Source: Cryptomeria japonica
Taxonomy: Eukaryota; Streptophyta; Pinopsida; Cupressales; Cupressaceae
Length of the DNA stretch: 64,000 nucleotides
Assembly (NCBI RefSeq): GCF_030272615.1
Contig: NC_081412.1
Location: forward strand, 547,242,488 to 547,306,487
Direction: 5' to 3'
The position numbers were made by a program, and so were the translations under genes. Positions 56,086-64,000 of the stretch are shown here, one piece after another. How positions within the stretch are numbered: the stretch's first letter is position 1; every line of letters begins with the position of its first letter. The notes under the pieces are model-generated. The model was given only the letters and a program-made list of their open reading frames with translations, was not told where the DNA came from and searched no databases.

Positions 56086-59000
56086 ACCATTCCATCACCT
56101 CAAATGATCCATAAGAAAGATCAACAAAGGCACACACCTTTGAAATTCTTTCAAACAACTATCTAAACATATTTTCAAAACTATTCTTCCATCATTTTCT
56201 TTATCTATTTTGGGTTCTTATGTCCCAAAATTCAATTTTCCTTCATCTCTCCATCACTTCTTAAGTTGTGTACTAACACTCATCTTGAATACATTTCCAT
56301 CTATCCTCGCACACATATTCAAACATTTTATCTATTATCCAACACCTCTTTTCTATTCTTCCATCCCTTTCTTTCAATCCTTTGCATAAATTCATCATCT
56401 GTGAAATAGGCATTTGTGTCATTTTGTCACATGATTTCCCATGCTTGAATCTCATGTTCAGTCCTTTTCCTAGATATCTATTCATGATACACTTTAGAAT
56501 CTGAGGTTGTTCATCTTTAACATTATCTTTTGGTTGGGGTACACAATCAATCCAGAAAAGAACCACTTATTGTATCTTAGTACCGACATCTTTTGATTAC
56601 TACATCTAATTTACTTAATCAATTGCTCTAAATCATTGTACTCTCTTAGTCGAAGACATGGCTAGTGAAAAATCTAAAATCTTGCTTCAGCACCACTATA
56701 ATTATCAAACCCATGTAAGTTTCATTACTTACAAGCCATTGTAATCAAAATAAGAAAAGAAAAATACAATATCAAAAGATCCAAAGCATGATCAGGAAAA
56801 GAAATATCTAAAAGAAAAAAAAATGAAATATCAAAAGTTTGGCTATGGGAAAATGCAAATAACTCCATTAGGGCTATGGAGCAATATTTGTGATATTATA
56901 GTGATAACCTCATTGGAACTATGGATTCTTTCTGGTAGCGAGGCTCTATCCAGGATGCTTTTGAAGTCAAGGTAACTCATGTAGCTAGCCACGTTGGATT
57001 CTGAAGATTACAATGATCATATGAGCTAGAATGAACCCAATTACACACACATGGGTAATCAAAGACTAAGTAACTTGATCAAGTTTGGGACTCTTCTTCC
57101 CTTTTGAGTCTATTTCCTAGTTGCTAGATATGTTTGGTTGAATTTATCATAGGTTCTGAGTTTGGGTTGGGTCTCTATCTTTGAAAAGTTTAGGAACACT
57201 TATTTAGGTGGTGCTAAATACTGTGACAATCTTACATATCACTTCTTTACAAATGGAGACTTCTATAATTGGGGTCAAAGTTTCATCCACTCTATTCTTC
57301 ATACCACATCTCCCATTATGCTTCCTCCAGTATCCATTACCCTATCTAAATTCATCCAGTTCTATCTATGATCTTGCTTCATGCTAATCTATACCATCTA
57401 TGATCTTGTTTCTCCTATCCATATCCTATCTCCATCCATATCCCCTTTTCCATCCTTGATCTTGATCAAAACTGAGGACAAAAATATGATTATAAGAAGC
57501 TCTTGATGTGTCTCCTCATATGCTACTTTCATATTTCTCCTATTCAATTCTACCTCAATGTTTAGTCATCTATTCATCCATTCCTTGTCTTGCTATACAT
57601 TAGGGAAACCAAATACATATTTCTTCTAATCCAAAAAGATCCAAAAATCAAAACATCAAAAGAACAAAATTGAAAATCAAAGCATGAGTGCATGGCCCAT
57701 CCATCAAATCAACAACAAGAAAACTCTCAAAATCTACAATCAAACTGATCAAATGTCTAGTTAATAACCATTTATCAACATCAACATGTCTTATACAGGG
57801 ATACGTACACTCAGAACTAGATAGATCGGTCTTACACGGGGTACTCACTCTTTGAAACCAGACATTCTTATCAATCATCGAACAAATCAAAACAATGACA
57901 TAGATCATTATGACTATTAGATTTTGTTCTGGGTAGTCTTATCTTTATCAATTGATGACAAGACATGTTTCATCTCTCAAAAATCAGGAAAGACAAAAAA
58001 ATTGAAAACAAATCAAAATGTGCAATAAAAACAAGTGGTGAAAACCTGGTAAACAAGTGCTATCTAAAAAGTGAGTTCCTCCATCTATGAGATCACTTTG
58101 CGCACCTATCCACTCCATCCTATCGCATCTATCGCTTCCATCTATCTTACCTTATCCATTCCATCTTCTATCTTTCACATCCATTGCTCTGAACCATTTA
58201 GCAAGAAATATGCAGCTTACCAACAATTATCAATCTTTGACATACTTGTTGTAGTCAATGTCGTAGATTTTATCAAAATTGATCAATCTACATTTGTATC
58301 CCACCATGGTTTGGATCTTGATAAATTCATACATCCATAATAATTTTGTTTCCAGTAGGGAAAAATCTTAATTCCTTTTACTAAGGTGATCTCTTGAATC
58401 TTTGAAAATCCAAAACATTCGAAAAACTTAGAAAAACCAAAAATACCTAGGATTTTGAAATAGATAACAAGCAACAAAGCAACGAAAATCAAGGCATTTC
58501 ATCAACAACTGAATCATGAAACTCAAAAACCAAAGAATAAACTAACAAGTAATAAAGGATTATCAAAGATCATTTGTCAAGATGATTATATCAGTTAATG
58601 ACCATAAGAACATGTGAATGACATACAAGATTCAATGTTTATATCTTGATTTTATTGCTAATCATGTACTCTATGAAACTCAAGGATGTCCATGAATAGA
58701 GAAGCTATGATGGGACATGATTATTTTTCTTTGATTGTTGTTTGTGATTTATCTCTTACTACGGTATGAACTTGTCTCAGGATATGATCGACAAAAGATC
58801 AAGGAGGATGTTTCAAGTCATTCATCAAAGGAGATACTCCTTGTCTGTTCTGCAAGCAATACTCAGGTCAACTTGATCCATTATATCAAGTTGCTTGTAT
58901 TAACTTGCTATATAAAAATCCATGTAAGGAATACTCAGGTCATCTTGAATCATTATGTCAAGTTGCTTGTATTTTCTTACAACATTTTAAAGCTCAATGA

Positions 59001-59759
59001 TGAAATCAAAGCACTGTTACAAGATAACATATGAAGAATGGCAGTACAATTTTTAGTTAGATGATTTTGGATTAGCTCATTATTCATCCATATTATAAGC
59101 TTTCATTTGTCAGTTGCATTATAAGCATATCATTTCATTAACAAATCAACGATCATAAATAAAGATTGAGTATACTTGGACAAACAAAAATAATTTGCAT
59201 TTAATCATTGTAGGTGCATTCATTTTAGAATCATTTTAAATCATTATCCATTTCATTTAGTTGCATTTCAAAAATTGCATTAGTTTGCATTCAATTAAGT
59301 GCATTTCATCATATAGTGTAACATCATTATAGTTTGCATTATCATTCCATTAACGATCATTTAGTTGCATCTTTGCACTTAGATTCATAATCATTAAAAA
59401 TATTACATATAAAATAAAAAACATTTCATATAGATCATTGCATCATCTTAAATCATTTTTATTTGCATCCAAGATCATCAAAATCAAAAATCAACAAAAG
59501 CATTTATCATTGCATCATCATATAAAGCATCATCATTATCAAAAAGAGCAACATGCATAAATATCATCATCCATCTAATCATGCATCCATATAATCATCA
59601 TATAAAGCGTCATCATCATCAAATAGAATAACATGCATAATAAAGATCATCATCATATAGAGTCTGTGTCTGCATATAGATCATCATAAAACAATAAAAG
59701 TCCAAGTAAACAATGATATCATATAAAAAGTATAAAGTCCCATCAATATAAATCAAGCC
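56086..59759 (+). other. Element X interior, right part; low-complexity
   Basis: No gene recognised. Contains C/T-rich stretches of TCCATC words (56200-57450), two diverged copies of the GTCTTATACAGGG motif near 57790-57850, and a CAT/ATC-rich simple-sequence region at 59130-59750. Confidence 0.45.
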
Positions 59760-60304
59760 AAGAATCATGACTGCCTCTCAAGCCTATGGGTCTAACACCT
59801 GGATCACCTGCACCAGCATCATCCTCCAATGGAATCATTCTTCAATTTAATATCTTCATCATTCATTCAACTATCATCTATCAAGTCTTATACAGGATGT
59901 ATCTTTCCTGAAACCAAATGTTTTGATCATTTATCATGTCTTATACAGGATGTATCTTTCCTAAAACTAGACATTCTGATCATCTATCATGTCTTATATA
60001 GGATGTATCTTTCCTAAAACCAAACCTTTTGATCATCTTTTGTCTTATACTGGATGTGTCCTTCCTGAAACTAGACTTGATCTCAATCCAATCAATCTAA
60101 TTCATCTGATCAATCTGCAATCTATTCACTCATCTTTCTTTCATATAACATTCTTCTTCTATCGAGAGATCATCCATGTCTTTAATGCACAAACGATCTC
60201 TTGAGGGGGCATCATCATCAAATCAATATCCAAAAATCAGTATCTGGGGCACACAATCAGGATTTTCAATCTCTATCTGGTGCATTATCAAGACTTGATT
60301 TAAT
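59760..60304 (+). repeat. Element X interior 3' end, copy 2 (interrupted)
   Basis: Copy of 51939-52483 with four ~53-bp repeats starting at 59885, 59938, 59991 and 60042. Homology ends at GACTTGATTTAAT (60304), where copy 1 continues ATTTGAAACAATG and this copy switches to plastid rps18. Confidence 0.9.
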
Positions 60305-60717
60305 CTTTTCAGAATACATCTCCCTCTTTTCGGAATAGATCTAAGCCATATTTTTGGAATAGATCTAAGCCATATTTTTGGAATAGATCTAAGCCATATT
60401 TTTGAAATAGATCTAAGCCATATTTTTGAAATAGATCTAAGCCATATTTTTGAAATAGATCTAAGCCATCTTTTCAAAATACATCTAAGCGATTTTCCCC
60501 AAATTAGTAGTCTTTTTGAAAACGTCTATCGCCAATTCGGCCTAGAGAGAAAATCGATTATAAAAATATTAGCTTAATTAATCGATTTATTAGCGAGCAA
60601 GGAAAAATACTATCTCGCCGAACGAATCGGTTAACATTGAAACAACAACGCTTAATAGCTAGGGCTGTTAAACAAGCTTGTATTCTATCTTTGATACCTT
60701 TTCTTTCTTTAAAATGA
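60305..60717 (+). pseudogene. rps18: rps18 pseudogene (plastid ribosomal protein S18)
   Basis: 60550-60717 encodes the S18 core: [40 protein letters not shown], then [11 protein letters not shown] and a stop. Upstream in the same frame is a 24-bp array (60328-60485) coding an 8-residue repeat of NRSKPYF plus a variable residue. Stops occur in the array and at 60505-60519. The 5' end is cut by the insertion edge. The S18 product would be part of the plastid small ribosomal subunit. Confidence 0.92.
60328..60490 (+). repeat. 24-bp tandem repeat inside rps18
   Basis: About seven units of TTTTTGGAATAGATCTAAGC plus CATA. The codon before AAT reads CGG in the first unit, TGG in the next three or so and TGA in later units, then CAA. 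Period 24 keeps the S18 frame. Confidence 0.9.
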
Positions 60718-60895
60718 AAAGTAATTAGAGCCAACTTGCTCCTACATTTAATCAGAGCTAGGATATCTAACAATTCTATAAATAAAAAGGATTATTCAAA
60801 AATGAATAATTGAATTATCTAAGTGGGTCCGAATTCATTTTTGTATTGTCTCTAGTTTCCCAGAGAATTTCCCCAGGAGATTGGGTTTAACTATT

Positions 60896-61247
60896 TCATG
60901 ACACAAGAATATTTTCTAACATCATAGAGAAGCAATTATTATTTAATACAGCTATTTGCGCAAGTGTTCTACGATTTGTAAGCAACTGCCTTTTGTATAA
61001 AAATTGTATGAATTTATTATAAGAAACTCCATTCACACGAGATGCTACATTAATCCAAGTAATCCACAAATGATGAAAATCTCTCTTCCGCTTAAGTCTA
61101 TCTTGTTGAGTGGAAACTAAAGCTCTACTCTTCTATTGGTTAGCAGCCCTAAAAAGTCTAGAATGGGCTCCCTGAGAGCCTGATACAAATGCAAGAATCT
61201 TTTTTCAATGTTTTTATAGCTATATATCCATGTTTAACTCTGGTCAT
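60896..61247 (-). pseudogene. rpl20: rpl20 pseudogene (plastid ribosomal protein L20)
   Basis: The minus strand from ATG at 61247 reads MTRVKHGYIAIKTLKK, then shifts frame in an A-run (about 61195) and continues SGSQGAHSRLFRAAN, a stop (CAG-type codon to TAG near 61139), [20 protein letters not shown] and [16 protein letters not shown] to TGA at 60896. Order with rps18 and rps12 is that of ordinary seed-plant plastomes. Confidence 0.92.
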
Positions 61248-61971
61248 TGAAGTTGATTCTTCATAAATGACTTATCTTTTTTTTGATCAATCATTTTCTT
61301 GTTTGGTTTATAAAGAATAAAACTGATTTTTCTAGTGTATAAAATATAGATTCCAATGGCTTTTGCTACTCTAACCTTCCCAACCACAATTCTTTTCAGT
61401 TAGGCACCTTCCAAGTAGGCAAGGGGTTGGACCTTGCATTTAAGTAAGAAAAAAAAATAGATGGATAATAATATCTATATATTATTATGGATTTCTTCAT
61501 TTCTATGGTTCTTTCTCTAACGACAAGGTCCTCTCTATATGCCAGAGCCCTAAGATATGAGTTATTTGGTAACTTGTATAGTTTACCATCTCTAGCTCTA
61601 CTCTTCCCCCCCAAATTATCAAGTAAGAAAAACTTTCATGATAAGATTTATAGATATAGTAACGACATGTAATTGTGAGAGTTGGTAAGGTAGTTGACCT
61701 TTTGTCCATTCTCATAGCAATAAAAACATAATCTCTTTATGTTTTTTCAATTTTCTTTATTTCCTCACTCAATGGATTGATGACCATTCACTACCAATGA
61801 GGAAGTGTTTTTCATCCCGCATCAAGGTGATTGGATTTGCACCAATGGAAACCATAAATTTCATCCCCGATAAGAGTAGATGATAGATCTGTACTTTTTA
61901 ACAAAAGGAAATTTCCTCTCGTTAGAGTGATTTCCTGGTCCATTTCAGCTTCTAATCTAAATGAGTCGCAC
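61248..61971 (-). other. rps12-rpl20 spacer and 5' part of the trans-spliced rps12 intron
   Basis: Directly after the rps12 exon (minus strand) the sequence starts GTGCGACTCATTTAG, a group II intron 5' end. The conserved intron-like part runs to about 61760 and the plastid spacer follows. Short frames here are not genes. Confidence 0.75.
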
Positions 61972-62085
61972 ATACACCTTGGCACATACTCCTTTACGCT
62001 GAGGGCATCCTCTAAGAGCAGGAGATTTTGTTCTATTTTCTATTGGTTGTCTCGCGTTTCTAATAAGTTGTTGAATAGTCGGCAC
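61972..62085 (-). pseudogene. rps12: rps12 5' exon (plastid ribosomal protein S12)
   Basis: The minus strand encodes [20 protein letters not shown] then [17 protein letters not shown], 38 codons, exactly the usual length of exon 1. The first codon is GTG instead of ATG. S12 is made by trans-splicing to exons elsewhere in the plastome, which are absent here. Confidence 0.95.
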
Positions 62086-62515
62086 TTTGAATTATATTTG
62101 AATTTGAATGGTTCGGATTGATCCTAACCAGCTATATAAATGTTGAGATAAATTCTATGCTATTCAATAATTATTCTATATTTTAATAAAGTAGTTACTA
62201 CTTTATATGATTAAATAGTGAAATATTCATATCGATCTATGTCGCCTTATAGATAGAATATATATCAATATCAATCCATATTTATTATTAGATAATTTAC
62301 ATTAATTGATCTAATAGATGTAGGATCCAACATTTTTTCTTTTTGAATTCAATAGAACCCAGTACCCAAATCAGAATATCTTAAAAACAAAATTTTCTAT
62401 GTAGTGCTATTCTATCATATAGAAATATAGTTTAATTCTATTTATTTAACTTATAATAAAGGTGGATATAGGCATTTGTATTTTATTTGTAAATGATAGT
62501 AAAGGAGAAATATTT
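62086..62515. other. Plastid-type AT-rich spacer between rps12 and rpl23
   Basis: Very AT-rich, no gene. clpP, which often lies upstream of rps12, is absent. It is not clear whether rps12 and rpl23 were neighbours in the donor plastome or a fragment junction lies here. Confidence 0.6.
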
Positions 62516-62866
62516 ATGTATGAAGTTCAATATCTAGATTTAGTACTTACAGAGAAAAGTGTTAGTCTATTTGAAAAAAATCAATATATTTTCAATGTCG
62601 ATTTGGGATCTTATAAAACAAAGATAAAAAATTGGATTGAACTTTTCTTCAATGTTAAAGTAATAGGAGTCAATAGTTATCGGCCTCCACAAAAGAAAGA
62701 AAAAAGAGGAAATATAAAACAAATAATGAAACATAGAATGCATTATAAACGCATGATTATTACACTAAAACCAGGTTATTCTATTCCACTTTTTCCTTCA
62801 AAAAATTTATTTAATTTCAAACATGAACACCCGTTCATACAACACTTTTACTTCGGGCACACGTGA
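62516..62866 (+). pseudogene. rpl23: rpl23 (plastid ribosomal protein L23), largely open
   Basis: ATG at 62516, then [60 protein letters not shown], all hallmarks of plastid L23. The frame runs on past the expected end (about 62805) into the start of rpl2, stopping at 62864, so the original stop or reading frame is altered. An upstream in-frame ATG at 62462 is not used in the family. Confidence 0.88.
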
Positions 62867-63188
62867 TAAATCTCTATCAAGTTTTGATGGAAAAGTCAAA
62901 TCTCATCCACAAAAGAAATTGACTTCTGGCTAGCATCGTTGTGGGAAAGGTCGTAATAATAGTGGAATTATTACCATACGACATAGAGGAGGAGGTCACA
63001 AGCGTCTGTATCGTCAAATTGATTTTTGACGGAGTGAGAAAAACAAAATATTGGGAAAAATTGTAACAATAGAAAGTGATCCTAATAGAAGTGCATATAT
63101 CTGTCTTGTGCACTATAGAGATGGTCAAAAGACATATTTTGCATCCAAAGGGGATTATGATTGGAGATACTATTTTGTCCAGTCCAAG
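62823..63188 (+). pseudogene. rpl2: rpl2 exon 1 fragment (plastid ribosomal protein L2)
   Basis: From ATG 62823: SFDGKVKSHPQKKLTSG, stop, [30 protein letters not shown], stop, then [20 protein letters not shown]. One base is missing near 63140 (frameshift), after which [15 protein letters not shown] is read to about 63188. There the gene breaks off abruptly inside exon 1 at a junction with trnK sequence. Confidence 0.92.
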
Positions 63189-63202
63189 ATAATCCACTCC
63201 AT

Positions 63203-63237
63203 CCGATAAGCTCCGAGTTCAAGTCCCGGGCAACCCA
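63203..63237 (+). tRNA. trnK-UUU: trnK-UUU 3' exon remnant
   Basis: CCGATAAGCTCCGAGTTCAA GTCCCGGGCAACCCA (35 nt) is the 3' exon of plastid tRNA-Lys: variable loop, T arm (GTTCAAGTC) and acceptor end, with a few changes from the conserved form. The 5' exon, intron and matK are missing. It is followed by psbA in the same direction, the usual plastid neighbour. Confidence 0.88.
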
Positions 63238-63696
63238 GAGTACTAGAATCTAGTACCTAAAGGTATTTTTACTTATGATCCAATCCAATTCATGTTATTC
63301 ATTGTTCTTAATAAGCAAGAGAGGCAACATCCCACTATTCAGGAATCATCTGAGAAATGATAAGATCTTTCTTACCCAGTTTTCTCCAATAACATTTAAC
63401 TTAAAGGTTAATAAATACTATTATTTATTACCTTGAATCATAAAGAAAGAAGGAATGCTCATAGAGTGCATTAATACCGGTATTAATACCTACAAAATAT
63501 TATACTATTGAAAAGTATTTCAACATATGTGCATATAGTTTATGGAGGAAGATACCATGAATTTCTATAGTATTCATAAAGATGTCAAAATAAATATTGG
63601 TTGACATATAGATATGAATCATATTATATTGTTGAATAACAAGCCTTATGTGTATGCTTGGGAGCTTCTAATGATTAAATAAACCAAGTTATAACC
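63238..63696 (+). other. trnK-psbA spacer (plastid type)
   Basis: Noncoding. TACTAGAATCTAGTA at 63240-63254 is a perfect inverted repeat. No further gene seen. Confidence 0.7.
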
Positions 63697-64000
63697 ATGA
63701 CCGCAATTTTAGAAAGATGTGAAAGTGCAAGCCTATGGAATCATTTTTGTGATTGGATCACTAGCACTGATAACCGTCTTTACATTGGATGGTTCGGTGT
63801 CTTGATGATTCCTACCCTATTGACTGCAACCTCTGTATTCATTATCGCTTTTATTTTAGCTCCTCCAGTAGATATTGATGGTATTCATGAACTTGTTTCC
63901 GGTTCTCTTCTTTATGGAAATAACATTATTTTCGATGCTATTATTCCTACCTCTGTAGCCATTGGTCTGCATTTCTATCCCATCTGGGAAGCAGCTTCTA
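63697..64000 (+). pseudogene. psbA: psbA 5' part (photosystem II D1), nuclear copy
   Basis: 101 open codons from the ATG at 63697 to the window end. [20 protein letters not shown] and [12 protein letters not shown] are as in D1, but many almost invariant positions differ: R8 to C, a G-R pair to N-H, R-E-P to H-E-L, S-G-A to F-D-A, A to V. Most are explained by C-to-T or G-to-A changes. D1 binds the photosystem II reaction-centre cofactors in the thylakoid membrane; this copy is a nuclear relic. Confidence 0.92.

Larger units (their letters stand above)
52529..60304 (+). mobile_element. Element X, large non-autonomous LTR element cut by plastid DNA
   Basis: LTR at 52529, primer-site-like sequence at 53699, a ~6.6-kb interior without gag or pol domains, and the characteristic 3' interior at 59760-60304, after which plastid DNA begins. 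Length and lack of pol suggest a LARD-type element. It belongs to gypsy rather than copia by its primer site (inference). Confidence 0.7.
60305..64000 (+). mobile_element. Nuclear plastid DNA insert (NUPT), runs off window
   Basis: Remnants of rps18, rpl20, rps12 5' exon, rpl23, rpl2, trnK 3' exon and psbA. Stops, frameshifts and amino-acid changes at conserved sites show it is not functional plastome. At least one junction that joins non-neighbouring plastid loci lies inside (rpl2 to trnK near 63188). The left edge is at 60304/60305 in element X. Confidence 0.93.

Noticed and set aside
56273-56566. 97-codon minus-strand frame
   Set aside because: Antisense to T/C-rich low-complexity interior of element X; no family recognised.
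60223-60477. 84-codon minus-strand frame with repeats of RSISKIWL
   Set aside because: Antisense artefact of the 24-bp array, whose period keeps every frame open; the plus strand is in frame with rps18.
61396-61715. Open frames on both strands between rpl20 and rps12
   Set aside because: They lie in the plastid spacer and the rps12 trans-spliced intron.
60305-64000. Genuine plastid genome contig
   Set aside because: Stops and frameshifts in rps18, rpl20 and rpl2, a truncated rpl2, a lone trnK 3' exon and retrotransposon sequence at the edge.

Overview
The window looks like a transposon-rich, AT-rich intergenic block of a seed-plant nuclear genome, most likely a gymnosperm (conifer-like; this is inference). 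Evidence: wall-to-wall nested Ty3/gypsy and Ty1/copia LTR retrotransposons with initiator-Met-type and gypsy-type primer sites, a LINE fragment, captured pieces of a plant DRM-type DNA methyltransferase gene, and a decayed plastid DNA insert (NUPT) at the right end whose rps18 carries an in-frame 8-residue repeat array. I see no intact ordinary host gene; nearly every coding region is a pseudogene.

Layout. 1-15247: a Ty3/gypsy element with very long LTRs (at least 4.25 kb), each carrying a ~1,029-codon ORF of unknown function. Its interior encodes gag, protease, an extra RNase H placed before the reverse transcriptase (RT), RT, a degenerate second RNase H and integrase. It is inserted in a minus-strand copia-type LTR (15248-17534), which also holds a 1.7-kb TRIM-like element with a duplicated primer site. 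17.7-21.3 kb: unassigned sequence, one uncharacterised ORF and a gypsy gag fossil. 21.27-22.37 kb: a LINE 3' end. 22.37-26.84 kb: two ~590-bp inverted arms derived from a DRM-like methyltransferase gene flank 3.3 kb that contain an LTR-like unit with palindromes, a 201-bp tandem repeat and more of the DRM pseudogene. 27.4-39.6 kb: copia element B (minus) split by full-length copia element A (plus, 27875-34571, exact 5-bp target duplication TCATC).

39.6-45.2 kb: quiet sequence, then a chromovirus-like gypsy fossil split by a solo LTR. 45.2-51.8 kb: the 3' end of a third copia-like element C (minus) with a large decayed accessory ORF; its LTR is interrupted by a mini-LTR element with only 127 bp between its LTRs. 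51.8-60.3 kb: element X (plus), a large non-coding-looking LTR element with a partial tandem LTR arrangement and several internal repeat arrays. 60305-64000: NUPT with rps18, rpl20, rps12 5' exon, rpl23, rpl2, trnK 3' exon and psbA remnants; its left junction is placed to the base by comparison with an uninterrupted copy of the same host repeat at 52 kb.

Relative order of events can be read from the nesting: B before A; C before the mini element and before X; X before the NUPT; the copia LTR at 15-17 kb before gypsy 1 and the TRIM. The two observations most worth follow-up are the large ORF inside the gypsy LTRs and the inverted repeat made from a DNA-methyltransferase (RNA-directed DNA methylation pathway) gene, which could form a hairpin RNA if transcribed.
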